Positions 33,888 through 43,345 are shown, numbered from the stretch's first letter. The stretch is 64,000 nucleotides of DNA from Candidatus Poribacteria bacterium (GCA_022827625.1 JAJEIE010000018.1:207787-271786); one strand, 5' to 3'. The notes: generated from the letters alone by a model not told the origin. Translations and numbers: made by a program.

Positions 33888-35960
33888 ATGAAACAATACA
33901 GGACAGACGAGATCCGGAACATTGCAATTATCGCGCATTCAGGAGCAGGCAAGACCTCGCTCGTTGAAGCGATGCTTTACAACGGCGGTGCTATTGAGCG
34001 CATGGGGGCTGTTGATAGCGGAAATTCTGTAGCTGACTATGCCGCTGACGAGATCGAACGCAGAACAACCCTCAACTGTTCAGTCTGTATCGCGGAATGG
34101 GAAGGACATAAACTAAATCTCATTGATACCCCCGGAGCGGAAGATTTTTATGGCGACCTCCATAGTGTGCTCCGAGTTGTAGACGCTGTTATCGTCGTTG
34201 TGGATGCAACAACCGGTGTTGAAGGTGGAACGGAAAAGGTATGGGAAGTCGCTGACAAATACGAACTGCCCCGCCTCATTTTTATCAATAAAATGGATAA
34301 GGAGAGCGCCGATTTTGAAAACGCACTCGCAAGTGTTGAGGAAATCTTAGAGACGCGCGCCGTGCCAATTCAACTGCCAATCGGTCAGGAGGACCAATTC
34401 GCCGGTGTTGTTGATGTCATACAGATGGCTGCATATCTCGAACCCGATGGGAACAAACGTGCCGCGAAAGCCGAAATTCCAGCAGAATTGGAAGCAGAAG
34501 CCGAAGAGACACGCGAAGCACTCGTTGAAGTCGCTGCGGAAAGTGACGATGCGCTCATTGAGAAGTTTTTTGAAGGCGAATTGACCGATGAAGAGATTCA
34601 GAACGGTGTACAAATCGGTATTCTCCAGAATCAGTTTACACCCGTGCTTTGCGGTGCCGCACTCAACAACGTCGGTGTGCAACAGTTGATGGATACACTC
34701 GTGACAGGCTGCCCGTCGCCTGTTGATGTCGGTCCCGTCGCAAGTGTTGAGGATGAAGAAGAGACGCGCCAACCCTCATCAGAGGCACCGATGGCTGCTG
34801 TCGTTTTCAAATCCATCGCGGATCCCTTTGCTGGGCAACTCAGTTTTTTCCGCGTTTATTCGGGTATCCTGAAAGGCGATACGCAGGTCAGCAATTCGAC
34901 GCGCGGAGAGGTCGAGCGGCTCGGAAAAACGGTCTTCATGAATGGGAAGGACCCGATTAGTACACCGCAGGTGGAAGCAGGCGATATCGGGGCGATCACT
35001 AAACTTTCGGCGACCCAAACCGGCGACACGCTCTGCGATAGAGACGCACAAATCCAACTCGCCGGTATTGAGTTCCCTAATTCCGTCATTTCTTACGCAA
35101 TCCGACCGACACGCGAAGGCGATGATGAAAAACTGATGACATCGCTCACACGCATGTCCGAAGAAGACCCGGCGTTCAGGATTGAACGCAACGACGTTAC
35201 CAAGCAGCTCCTCGTCTCCGGACTCGGCGACTTGCACTTAACCATTAATCGTGAACGGATGAAGGATAAGTTTGGTGTTGAGACGGAAGTTGCCCCACCG
35301 AAAGTGCCGTATCGGGAAACGATTCGCCGGAACGTCCAGAGCATCAATGGACGCCACAAACGCCAATCCGGTGGGAGAGGGCAGTTCGGCGATGTGTGGA
35401 TCAATATCGGCCCCTTACAACGCGGTGAAGGCTTTGAGTTTGTTAATAACATCGTTGGCGGTTCAATTCCACGTAACTATATACCCGCTGTCGAAAAGGG
35501 CATCCGTGAGAGAATGGATAGAGGTCTACTGGCTGGCTATCCCGTTGTTGACATCCAGATCGACTTGTATGATGGCAAATACCATCCTGTCGATTCTTCG
35601 GATATGGCGTTCCAGATTGCGGGTTCCATGGCTTTTGCTGCCGCCGCTGAACAAGCCAATCCGGGTTTGCTTGAACCCGTCATGAATGTCGCAATCACTG
35701 TACCGGAACAGTTTATGGGGAGTATCATTGGGGACCTGAATGGACGGCGTGGGCAGGTCATGGGAGTCGAGCAGATCGGGCGAAAGCAGGTGATTCAGGC
35801 GAACGTCCCGCTCTCGGAGATGCTCCGCTATTCGATTGATCTCAAGTCGATGACGAGTGCGAGAGGCAACTTCACGATGGAGTTCTCGCACTATGAGGTC
35901 GCACCTGACGATGTCGCACAGAAGGTGATTGCTGAGACAAAACAGGAAGAGGAAGAGTAA
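33888..35960 (+). CDS. Elongation factor G-like translational GTPase
   Basis: A 690-aa five-domain EF-G. The P-loop is AHSGAGKTS in place of the canonical AHIDAGKTT; G3 is DTPGAEDF and G4 is NKMD. The body has RHKRQSGGRGQFGDV and the terminal SARGNFTMEFSHYE. The Ser-Gly P-loop marks the second EF-G branch found beside canonical FusA in many bacteria, so a normal fusA probably lies elsewhere and this may act in recycling or under stress. No ribosomal protein genes are adjacent. It has its own promoter and terminator. Confidence 0.88.
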   Translation: MKQYRTDEIRNIAIIAHSGAGKTSLVEAMLYNGGAIERMGAVDSGNSVADYAADEIERRTTLNCSVCIAEWEGHKLNLIDTPGAEDFYGDLHSVLRVVDAVIVVVDATTGVEGGTEKVWEVADKYELPRLIFINKMDKESADFENALASVEEILETRAVPIQLPIGQEDQFAGVVDVIQMAAYLEPDGNKRAAKAEIPAELEAEAEETREALVEVAAESDDALIEKFFEGELTDEEIQNGVQIGILQNQFTPVLCGAALNNVGVQQLMDTLVTGCPSPVDVGPVASVEDEEETRQPSSEAPMAAVVFKSIADPFAGQLSFFRVYSGILKGDTQVSNSTRGEVERLGKTVFMNGKDPISTPQVEAGDIGAITKLSATQTGDTLCDRDAQIQLAGIEFPNSVISYAIRPTREGDDEKLMTSLTRMSEEDPAFRIERNDVTKQLLVSGLGDLHLTINRERMKDKFGVETEVAPPKVPYRETIRRNVQSINGRHKRQSGGRGQFGDVWINIGPLQRGEGFEFVNNIVGGSIPRNYIPAVEKGIRERMDRGLLAGYPVVDIQIDLYDGKYHPVDSSDMAFQIAGSMAFAAAAEQANPGLLEPVMNVAITVPEQFMGSIIGDLNGRRGQVMGVEQIGRKQVIQANVPLSEMLRYSIDLKSMTSARGNFTMEFSHYEVAPDDVAQKVIAETKQEEEE

Positions 35961-35980
35961 ATTAGCGTAAAAATCTATTG

Positions 35981-36034
35981 AAGGCGAGGTTTTTTGGGGA
36001 AACACCCAAGCAAAAACACCTCGCCTTTCTTTTC
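35981..36034. terminator. Hairpin terminator between convergent genes
   Basis: AAGGCGAGGT (35981-35990) pairs with ACCTCGCCTT (36018-36027); the stem extends through T/A runs and is followed by TCTTTTCC. It serves the EF-G gene and possibly the convergent dehydrogenase. Confidence 0.75.
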
Positions 36035-36037
36035 CGT

Positions 36038-37456
36038 TTAACTATCCAAATGGAAGATTGCCATCTTCAATTCGGTCATCTCTTCTATCGCGTACTTCGG
36101 TCCCTCCTTGCCCATACCGCTCTCTTTGACACCGCCATACGGCATCAGATCCGCACGCCACTGTGTACCCCAGTTCACCATCAGATTACCAGATTCAACT
36201 TCACGGACAAACCGCATCGCCCAATCGACGTTCTGCGTGAAGATAGCGGCACTCAAACCGTAATTCGTATCGTTGGCAAGAGCGATAGCCTCGTCAATAT
36301 CGTTAACTCGCGTCACGCCGACAGCCGGTCCGAACACCTCGTCACAAGAGATTTTCATCTCCGGTTTCACATTCGCGAGGATCGCAGGCGTAACGAACTG
36401 GTCCTGCTTCTCACCGCCAGTGAGGAGTTCTGCCCCGTCCGTAACGGCTTCCTGAATCCATTCAGCAACACGCGTAGCATCGCCTTCTCGAATCATCGGA
36501 CCCATACGGGTCCCTTCTACGAGCGGATCGCCAGTGCTGATTTGCGAGACTTCGGCTTGGAAGGCATCCAAAAAATCACCGTAGATTTTCTCGTGTGCGA
36601 TAACACGTTGCGTTGAAATACAGACCTGTCCGGCATTAGAATAACCGGATGCCGCTGCAGCGCGTGCGACCTTTTCTGGATCGGCATCGGGCATCACGAT
36701 CAGCGGTGAATTCGATCCGAGTTCCATCGTAACCCGCTTCAATCCTGCGACGCGACAGATATGTTCACCGACATCACGGCTACCCGTAAACGTAATCTTT
36801 CGGACGCGTCGGTCTGCGCAGAGCGTGTCACCGATTTCGCCACCGGGTCCCGTCACACACTGAATCGCCTCAGGCGGTGTACCGGCTTCTAAAAAGAGTT
36901 CGACGAGTTTCAGTGCGGAGAGCGGTGTATCCGTTGCGGGTTTAATGATAATAGCGTTTCCGCCAGCGATTGCAGGACCGGCTTTGTGGCAGACAAGGTG
37001 TAACGGGAAGTTAAACGGGCTAATACCCGCAACGACGCCACACGGCATACGGACTGTAAAACCGAGTTTATCTTTAACACCCGGGGCACCTTCAAGCGGA
37101 ATCGTCTCACCCGTGAGGCGTTTCGATTCCTCGGCAGAAAGCGCGATGATCTCGGCAGCGCGAGTCGCCTCAATCGTCGCCTCTGCTAAGATTTTCCCTT
37201 CTTCGCGGGTAATCACCTCAGCGAGTTCTCCCGCCTTTTCCAGCATCAAGTCCGCAACTTTGCGCAAGATTTCGTAGCGTTCATAGCCTGTTAAGCCTGC
37301 CATGACCTTCGCGCCACGTTCTGCCGTCTGAATCGCGGTTTCGACATCGGCTGCGTTTCCTCTCGGAACGGTGTCAACAACCGAACCGTCGAAAGGACTC
37401 AGTACGTCAATTTTGTCGGATTTGTCAATCCATTCTCCACCTACGTGCATTTGCAT
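36038..37456 (-). CDS. NAD(P)-dependent aldehyde dehydrogenase
   Basis: A 472-aa ALDH-superfamily enzyme. The catalytic Cys is in NAGQVCISTQR, the general-base Glu in MELGSNSP, and the cofactor site in FTGSRDVGE. The overall pattern (GVVAGISPFNFPLHL, YGGVKESGMG) resembles lactaldehyde/glycolaldehyde and methylmalonate-semialdehyde dehydrogenases. ATG 37456 was chosen; GGAG lies 11 bp upstream. It follows a LamG protein and an enolase-superfamily dehydratase, which suggests oxidation of an aldehyde from sugar-acid breakdown. Confidence 0.88.
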   Translation of the reverse strand: MQMHVGGEWIDKSDKIDVLSPFDGSVVDTVPRGNAADVETAIQTAERGAKVMAGLTGYERYEILRKVADLMLEKAGELAEVITREEGKILAEATIEATRAAEIIALSAEESKRLTGETIPLEGAPGVKDKLGFTVRMPCGVVAGISPFNFPLHLVCHKAGPAIAGGNAIIIKPATDTPLSALKLVELFLEAGTPPEAIQCVTGPGGEIGDTLCADRRVRKITFTGSRDVGEHICRVAGLKRVTMELGSNSPLIVMPDADPEKVARAAAASGYSNAGQVCISTQRVIAHEKIYGDFLDAFQAEVSQISTGDPLVEGTRMGPMIREGDATRVAEWIQEAVTDGAELLTGGEKQDQFVTPAILANVKPEMKISCDEVFGPAVGVTRVNDIDEAIALANDTNYGLSAAIFTQNVDWAMRFVREVESGNLMVNWGTQWRADLMPYGGVKESGMGKEGPKYAIEEMTELKMAIFHLDS

Positions 37457-37504
37457 AATGCGTTTTTCTCCATTTCCACTACGGCACACGGGTGTGCCTG
37501 ATTT

Positions 37505-38302
37505 TTATTTTTTGGCTTTTAGCAAAGCCCAAGTTGTCGCCAATTTACCCGCTGCGTCAACAGCGGCATAACCGGCTAATCCATCGTCCATAACGTCATT
37601 GAGTTCATCTTCAGAGAGTGCTTCCGTAAAGAAGCCCACTTCGTCAAAGAGTCCAGTTGCCGCAACGTTGCCGGGACGCGCGCCTATCCAGATAGGAGAT
37701 TCGCTCGTATCCAACGTTCCACCGCTGGGTGCCTCTCCATCTAACTTACCATCAATGAACATCTGAACATTTTTGCCGTCATAGATTTTAGCGATATGAT
37801 GCCATTCGCCATCAGCGACGATAGTTTTGCCGTCAATACGTCCAACGGTCCCCTTGACGTGCCACATAAACACTGGGTAGTCGGCATCGTGGATCCAGAT
37901 GTCGAGATGCCGCACATCTTCCGGTTCGGGCCAGACATCGCCGTTTCGCCAGACGACGTACTGCCACGATGCGGCTTCTAACTTGACCCACGCAACAAAG
38001 GTGTAAGGGTCAGAATTGAAAACCTCGTCGTGATCGACACGGATGTAACTGTCGCCCTTACCCGGGAATTTCAAAGCACCGCCGAATTTACCGTCCTTCA
38101 CCCAATCCAGTGTGCCCTTGATTTCACCGTCGTGTCCGCTGACGAGGTCTTTGACGCTTTTTCCACCGCCGTCCTCAAAGAGCCAAGCACTCGCTAATCC
38201 GAGTTTCGCAGCGTCCGCAGCGGTGCTGAACCCGACTGTAAGAATTAACAAACTCAAAATAATCGTGAAAACCTGCATTCCGTGAGTAATAAACACTTTC
38301 AT
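37505..38302 (-). CDS. Secreted LamG-domain protein with KLATTW tag
   Basis: A 265-aa exported protein. A hydrophobic signal covers about 9-31 (VFTIILSLLILTVGFSTA). One LamG domain follows: GLASAWLFEDGGGKSVKDL, YTFVAWVKLE, VQMFIDGKLDGE, GLFDEVGFFTEALSEDEL. It ends GKLATTWALLKAKK. It lies 15 bp downstream of an enolase-superfamily gene, so it may bind the sugar polymer whose units that enzyme degrades (inference). Confidence 0.85.
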   Translation of the reverse strand: MKVFITHGMQVFTIILSLLILTVGFSTAADAAKLGLASAWLFEDGGGKSVKDLVSGHDGEIKGTLDWVKDGKFGGALKFPGKGDSYIRVDHDEVFNSDPYTFVAWVKLEAASWQYVVWRNGDVWPEPEDVRHLDIWIHDADYPVFMWHVKGTVGRIDGKTIVADGEWHHIAKIYDGKNVQMFIDGKLDGEAPSGGTLDTSESPIWIGARPGNVAATGLFDEVGFFTEALSEDELNDVMDDGLAGYAAVDAAGKLATTWALLKAKK

Positions 38303-38317
38303 GCTGTTTTATTCTCC

Positions 38318-39322
38318 TTAAACGCGGCAATTATCGAGGGCGTCCTCATCTAATTCAACGCCTAAGCCGGGTTTATCTGGAACCGTTGCGTATCCGTCAA
38401 CAAGCGGGATCGTCGAAGGCGTGACCAGATCAAAAGCCCGCAGAGCATTTAGCGTAATCGCTGACAGGGTTGCGTTTGGCATGACTGCAGCGAGATGCGT
38501 GACGTAACAAGTCGTGATACCGAGCCCAACGATCTGTATCCAGACGGGAAGGTGTGCAGCGTCTGAAATAGTTGCTTCCCGTATGGCATTGGCAGCGCGC
38601 GAGTCGGGATAAGCGATAATAAACGAATCGTTCATTTTTGCCCGAATCGCTTCAATAGGGTCTGGATTCCCGAAATGGATTGTTATCGGTATATCGGTGT
38701 TTCGCTTGATTTCTTGGTAGCCAGCGATGTCCGCCTGCGGGATCGGGGTCTCAAACGACTCTATATTGTAGTCTTGGAGTTGACGTGCGACTTCAAGCGT
38801 GTGTGCCGGAGTCTCAAAGGAATCGTTTGCGTCGACACGGAGTCGGTAATCATCTGGCACAACTGCCGTAATCGCTGCCACTTGCGCAAGCACTTCAAAC
38901 CAAGGGCGTGCTTTGATTTTATGGAGTCGGTAGCCGAGCGCATACGCGTGTTCTGCTTCTGCTGCCCATTCTTCTGGAGTCATGTCGATTGACCAGTAAC
39001 CGAACGCTGTTTTATCGTGAACTTTTTCGCCTAACAGTTGATGCACCGGTACGCCAAGTGCCTTCCCCATGATGTCGTAAAAGGCTTGCTGAAGTGGGGT
39101 CGGTGCCCAGCCGTTCATAAACGCAAATGGATCTCTACCGATATAGCGTTGAATAACATCATCCGATTGAAACGCACCGTCGCCAATCCCGATGAGTCCA
39201 GTGTCAGTGTGCACCTTATAGACGTGATCAATCTGGTAGAGATTACGGCGTGTCATCAACGCATTGATGCCTTCATGATACGGGACTTTCACTTTGATAA
39301 CATCGATATGGGTAATCTTCAT
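38318..39322 (-). CDS. Mandelate racemase/enolase-superfamily enzyme
   Basis: A 334-aa protein with the capping domain (about 1-115) and TIM barrel. The KxK pair is in HKIKARPW, metal Asp in RVDAND, metal Glu in IESFETPIP, and ITIHFGNPDP follows in place of the usual third ligand. The family abstracts a proton alpha to a carboxylate, as in sugar-acid dehydratases. Neighbouring aldehyde dehydrogenase and LamG genes favour a sugar acid as substrate. The exact reaction cannot be called. Confidence 0.82.
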   Translation of the reverse strand: MKITHIDVIKVKVPYHEGINALMTRRNLYQIDHVYKVHTDTGLIGIGDGAFQSDDVIQRYIGRDPFAFMNGWAPTPLQQAFYDIMGKALGVPVHQLLGEKVHDKTAFGYWSIDMTPEEWAAEAEHAYALGYRLHKIKARPWFEVLAQVAAITAVVPDDYRLRVDANDSFETPAHTLEVARQLQDYNIESFETPIPQADIAGYQEIKRNTDIPITIHFGNPDPIEAIRAKMNDSFIIAYPDSRAANAIREATISDAAHLPVWIQIVGLGITTCYVTHLAAVMPNATLSAITLNALRAFDLVTPSTIPLVDGYATVPDKPGLGVELDEDALDNCRV

Positions 39323-39366
39323 GCGTGTCCCCCGTCTTCATATAGGGTTGTTGGAGCCTTTAAGAG

Positions 39367-39819
39367 TTATTCATCACGCCGAATCCAGCTGACGACATCT
39401 TCCGCTTCACCGGTGCCACCTTCAACGCCGTCACTTCCGAAGGAGATAAGATCGTATCCGTATCGGTCGTGGTTGCCCGGACGGATATAGATATAAGGAT
39501 TTCCCCAAGGGTCTTCTGTAATCGGAATTTGGATGTAGGGGGCCGTCCAGTTTATAGGACTTGGTGAAGCTTCCGGTTTCTCCCAGAGTGCCTTCAAACC
39601 TTGTTCAGTCGATGGATAATCGCCGTTATCTTTGGCATATCGATCCAAAGCGATACCGAGTGTTTCAATTTCCTCAGCGGCTTGTGCTTGTAAAGCACGT
39701 CCCGCCTGTCCGAGCAGCCGGGGTGCCAGAAGCACGGCTGCGATAATTCCGAGGATAACAACGACGACCAAAATTTGTATTGACGTTAATCCTGCTTGTT
39801 TAGAATCAATTGATTTCAC
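39367..39819 (-). CDS. GspG-like major pseudopilin with Gln at position 5
   Basis: 150 aa from GTG 39819, with GGAGG 6 bp upstream. A short leader ending KQAG precedes the hydrophobic helix LTSIQILVVVVILGIIAAVL. The globular part has the GspG core YPSTEQGLKALW and DPWGNPYIY plus an acidic loop. Position +5 of the mature protein is Gln, not the near-invariant Glu needed for packing and N-methylation in type II secretion pseudopilins. No other secretion genes are adjacent. It may be a minor or repurposed pseudopilin. Confidence 0.8.
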   Translation of the reverse strand: MKSIDSKQAGLTSIQILVVVVILGIIAAVLLAPRLLGQAGRALQAQAAEEIETLGIALDRYAKDNGDYPSTEQGLKALWEKPEASPSPINWTAPYIQIPITEDPWGNPYIYIRPGNHDRYGYDLISFGSDGVEGGTGEAEDVVSWIRRDE

Positions 39820-40141
39820 ACATTTCCTCCACAATCTATATACATGCACGCGTAAAAGATGGCTGTCGGCTATCAGGGCGTTCCGCTACGCTCCACTCTC
39901 GGCTGTCGGCTATCAGTGGTCGGGTCGTTTCGCTGCGCAAATCAACAGTATGAATGCCTTAATGGCATTCCCCGCACTCTCAGTTGTCAGTTATCGGTAA
40001 CTTTCTAAAGAAAGTCTCTTGGCTGATTGCTGAAAGGGTTTCGTAGAAACCCGCCCTGACTGCTGACTGCTTGTAACGCTGACAACCGTTTTTTTAAGTG
40101 TAACACATCTCTTGAATTGTGTCAATTTTATTTAAAACCTC
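39820..40141. other. Intergenic region of GGCTGTCGGCTATCAG repeats
   Basis: No gene seen. Repeats of GGCTGTCGGCTATCAG, the hairpin ATGCCTTAATGGCAT and CTGACTGCTGACTGC fill 39861-40075. Confidence 0.65.
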
Positions 40142-40170
40142 TTGACACCCCTTATGACACGTCATATAAT
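40142..40170 (+). promoter_or_regulatory. Consensus promoter TTGACA-17-TATAAT
   Basis: Exact -35 (40142-40147) and -10 (40165-40170) hexamers at 17-bp spacing, about 60 bp before the start of the tagged exported protein. TGACACGTCA inside the spacer is a near-palindrome that could bind a regulator. Confidence 0.85.
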
Positions 40171-40229
40171 AATCTACTACAATGTAGCATAAACTGTTAG
40201 TTTGTGCATGTCATAGGAGGGAAAATACC

Positions 40230-41015
40230 ATGATACATGATGTCCGAACGCGAATCATGTACGCTATAGGAATGCTATTCATTATTGTATTATTTGGGAC
40301 CTCGACTGAAGCCGTTGAAGAATTAATGGTTTCTCAACTCAACGGTGGCGTTCAGTATTGGTGGGAAGTCGAGGAATTCGATGAACGGGACGAGGAAGTA
40401 TTCTTTCTCAACGATGAAAAGGGACACCTTGTCGATGATTTGAAAGGTGCCTCTGGAGACGCGTATCTCGTGCATAATTCACCGAATCCACCGAACAACC
40501 TACCTCCGGCAGAGGATGTCTTTTTTGCGAAGTATACAATTGACGGTATTGCGTCTGCCGGTACTTACTTTGTCTGGGCAAGGGCATCCTGGGATCGAAA
40601 CCCGAGTGGGCGTGCTCATAACTCTTTCTTCGTTCAGGTGAATGGAACACCTGACCTCGGAAAATTCGATCGACACATCAACACGCTTGGCGATGCGACC
40701 TGGCTCGACAAGTGGGATGACAAAAACCCTTGGACATGGGCTGGGGATTCCGCACAACCGCAAGACTTGCAGGGGCAAGCTGGCGGAGGGCTCCAAAACG
40801 GTTGGGAAACGCGACTCGATGCTGGCGAAAATACGGTGATAATCTATCATCGTGAAGGCGGACTGAATGCCCAAACCATGTGTTCCGATGTGTTGATGGT
40901 CTCGACGGTCGATTTTATACCCACAGACGACGATTTTGCCCAAGCAGCTCCATTGCCGGTCCAACCGAAGAATAAGTTAACGACAACTTGGGCACGAATG
41001 AAAACTGGAAATTGA
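40230..41015 (+). CDS. Secreted carbohydrate-binding-like protein with KLTTTW tag
   Basis: A 261-aa exported protein. The signal peptide runs to about residue 29. The mature part has a beta-sandwich look of CBM6/malectin-like modules: YWWEVEEFD, GTYFVWARASWDRN, HNSFFVQVNG, NTVIIYHREGG and ending DVLMVSTVDF. It finishes NKLTTTWARMKTGN. AGGAGG precedes ATG. A sugar-nucleotide-epimerase-like gene follows after 43 bp in probable operon. Ligand unknown. Confidence 0.75.
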   Translation: MIHDVRTRIMYAIGMLFIIVLFGTSTEAVEELMVSQLNGGVQYWWEVEEFDERDEEVFFLNDEKGHLVDDLKGASGDAYLVHNSPNPPNNLPPAEDVFFAKYTIDGIASAGTYFVWARASWDRNPSGRAHNSFFVQVNGTPDLGKFDRHINTLGDATWLDKWDDKNPWTWAGDSAQPQDLQGQAGGGLQNGWETRLDAGENTVIIYHREGGLNAQTMCSDVLMVSTVDFIPTDDDFAQAAPLPVQPKNKLTTTWARMKTGN

Positions 41016-41058
41016 TACCAATTCCATATTCAAAACTTTGATAAAGGAAAATGAACGT

Positions 41059-41874
41059 ATGGCTACACCCAAGCGCGTGCTTGTTACAGGCGCAACGGGA
41101 CAGATTGGTTACATGACATACAAACGGCTGGAGGAACAGCCGGAAAAGTACGATGCCTATGCACTCGACTACAAACGGGAGCCATCTGTGCGTGTTCCGG
41201 GGTCGTGGACGCTTGAAGTTCCAGATGAGAAATTCAGCCTGTGCGATATTGCTAATTATGATCAGGTACGGCAAGCCGTTGAGGGCATGGACGTTGTCGC
41301 ACATCTCGCCGCAGATCCCAGTGGCGAGAGTTGGGAGAGTTTGCTAAACAACAACATTATTGGGACTTACAATGTCTTTGAAGCGTGCAGAGTCGCCGGT
41401 GTTGCGCGTATCGTCGCCGCCAGTAGTATTACGGTTTCCCAGGGGCATCGCGATCAAGAGCCGTACAAGGCAATGATGGAACGTCGACATGCGGACATAC
41501 CCGACGATGTCCAGATGATTACGCCGGACATACCCGCGGAACCGAGAGGTCTATACGCCTCAACCAAAGTGTGGACGGAGTCTCTGGCGCGAACCTATGC
41601 CCATCGTCATCGAATGTCATGTATCTGCGTCCGCATCGGTCAAGTCGAGCGAGATCGTCCGCGGCCGCCACAGGGCGCTGACATCTACGTGAGTCAACGC
41701 GATATCGTCCAGATATTCGAGCGGTGCATCAATGCCGATGATAGTTTGCGATTTGAGATTTTCTACGGTATGTCGAACAACGACTTACGTTGGGTAGACA
41801 TCTCGAATGCGCAGCGAAAGGTCGGGTTTGTACCACAGGATCGAGCAGAAGATAACCACGACTATGACGCGTAG
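41059..41874 (+). CDS. NAD-dependent epimerase/dehydratase (extended SDR)
   Basis: 271 aa from ATG 41059. The Rossmann motif is GATGQIGYM near the N-terminus. The catalytic Tyr-x-x-x-Lys is in LYASTKVWTE, with the Ser in ASSITVSQG. The size and LRWVDISNAQRKVGF end resemble uronate dehydrogenases and related short extended SDRs. It follows an exported carbohydrate-binding-like gene. Substrate unknown. Confidence 0.85.
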   Translation: MATPKRVLVTGATGQIGYMTYKRLEEQPEKYDAYALDYKREPSVRVPGSWTLEVPDEKFSLCDIANYDQVRQAVEGMDVVAHLAADPSGESWESLLNNNIIGTYNVFEACRVAGVARIVAASSITVSQGHRDQEPYKAMMERRHADIPDDVQMITPDIPAEPRGLYASTKVWTESLARTYAHRHRMSCICVRIGQVERDRPRPPQGADIYVSQRDIVQIFERCINADDSLRFEIFYGMSNNDLRWVDISNAQRKVGFVPQDRAEDNHDYDA

Positions 41875-41990
41875 GTGGGGCAAGAATGTAGGAGGGGTTT
41901 GGTGTTAAAGGTCCCATTTTCGTTTCTAAATTGTAGCACAAACTGTTAGTTTGGGGTACGAATAGAAATCTTTTATCAAACTCACGTTTA

Positions 41991-42031
41991 ACTTATAACT
42001 TATAACCTATAACCTATAACCTATAACCTAC
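41991..42031. repeat. TATAACCTATAACC tandem repeat
   Basis: ACTTATAACT then repeated CTATAAC units. A sister array (TTATAAGTTA, period 10) is at 46223-46262. Confidence 0.8.
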
Positions 42032-42052
42032 AGCCAATGGAGGAATTCGGGG

Positions 42053-43261
42053 ATGGCGAAAACAGTTTGCATTGTTGGGACAATGGATACAAAAGGCATA
42101 GAATTCTCATTCATCAAGTCGCAGATAGAATCAGCCGGGGTTTCAACGTGTGTCATCAATACAGGTATATTAGGAGAACCGCAATTAACACCAGACATTT
42201 CTGCAGATGAAGTCGCACAGGCGGGTGGTTCATCTCTACAAGCGTTGCGAGACGAGGGCGATCGCGGAAACAGTGTCGCTGTGATGGCGCAAGGTGCCGC
42301 TACGCGCGTTGCTGAGAAACACGCCGCAGGCGAAATTGATGGGATCATCTCACTCGGCGGCTCCGCAGGAACAACTATCGGCACGACAGCAATGCAAGCG
42401 GTTCCCGTCGGTGTCCCGAAAATTATGGTCTCAACCCTTGCATCAGGGGATACGAGCCCTTATGTGCAGTCGAAAGATATTTGTATGATGTACTCTGTCG
42501 TAGATATTGCCGGTATCAACCGTTTGTCTCGACAGATCCTCGCCAACGCCGCTGGCGCGATCGTCGGGATGGTAAACGCTCAGGCACCCGCAGCGACAGC
42601 AGACAAGCCGCTCATTGCAGCGACAATGTTCGGCGTGACAACCCCGTGCGTCACAAAAGCGCGCGAAGTCCTTGAAGCCGCTGGTTATGAAGTACTCGTC
42701 TTTCACGCAACAGGTACCGGTGGACAGGCGATGGAAGACCTTGTGAAAGGCGGTTTTCTTGCGGGGGTGTTAGACGCGACGACGACGGAACTCGCCGACG
42801 AATTGGTAGGCGGCGTTCTCAGTGCGGGGCCTGACCGGTTAGAAGCCGCAGGGGAAACCGGAGTGCCGCAAGTCGTTGCACCTGGCGCATTGGATATGGT
42901 GAATTTTGGACCCCCCGATACGGTCCCAGAACAATTCAAGGATCGGCTGTTCTATCAACACAATCCGACGGTGACACTCATGCGGACAACGCCTGAGGAG
43001 ACTGCCGAACTCGGACGGATTATGGGGCGCAAACTCAGTGAAGCAAAGGGACCTACGACGGTTATAATTCCAACACGGGGGGTCTCGGCGATTGACCAAA
43101 CCGGACAGCCCTTTGATTCACCGGAAGCACGGACTGCATGGATTGAGAACCTGAAAGCACATATTGGTGATAATGTCACAGTTGTGGAGATGGACGCTCA
43201 CATCAATGACGACGCGTTCGCAACGAAACTCGCAGAGACGTTATTAGCAAGTCTCTTGTAG
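42053..43261 (+). CDS. UPF0261/Tm-1-like ATP-binding protein
   Basis: A 402-aa protein. The N-terminal TVCIVGTMDTKGIEFSFI and GIISLGGSAGTTIGTTAM, and the C-terminal TTVIIPTRGVSAIDQTGQPF, define the Tm-1-like family (named after a plant antiviral ATPase). Bacterial members have no settled reaction. GGAGG lies upstream of ATG. The stop codon TAG is the first part of a TGTAGGAGG repeat. A PhyH gene follows after about 200 bp of repeats. Confidence 0.85.
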   Translation: MAKTVCIVGTMDTKGIEFSFIKSQIESAGVSTCVINTGILGEPQLTPDISADEVAQAGGSSLQALRDEGDRGNSVAVMAQGAATRVAEKHAAGEIDGIISLGGSAGTTIGTTAMQAVPVGVPKIMVSTLASGDTSPYVQSKDICMMYSVVDIAGINRLSRQILANAAGAIVGMVNAQAPAATADKPLIAATMFGVTTPCVTKAREVLEAAGYEVLVFHATGTGGQAMEDLVKGGFLAGVLDATTTELADELVGGVLSAGPDRLEAAGETGVPQVVAPGALDMVNFGPPDTVPEQFKDRLFYQHNPTVTLMRTTPEETAELGRIMGRKLSEAKGPTTVIIPTRGVSAIDQTGQPFDSPEARTAWIENLKAHIGDNVTVVEMDAHINDDAFATKLAETLLASLL

Positions 43262-43345
43262 GAGGGATTTCCAAATCCCGAACTTTTCTCATTCTTCTGT
43301 AGGAGGGATTTCCAAATCCCGAACTTTTCTCATTCTTCTGTAGGA
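43257..43345 (+). repeat. Three TGTAGGAGG repeat copies, the first overlapping a stop codon
   Basis: Units at 43257-43281, 43298-43322 and a truncated one from 43339, separated by about 16 bp. The hairpins ATGCCATTAAGGCAT and ATGCCTATAAGGCAT follow up to 43402. Confidence 0.85.

Noticed and set aside
43257..43345. Regularly spaced repeats resembling a short CRISPR array
   Set aside because: The spacing between copies is about 16 bp and uneven, the repeat carries its own short hairpin, single copies are scattered elsewhere, and no cas genes are present.
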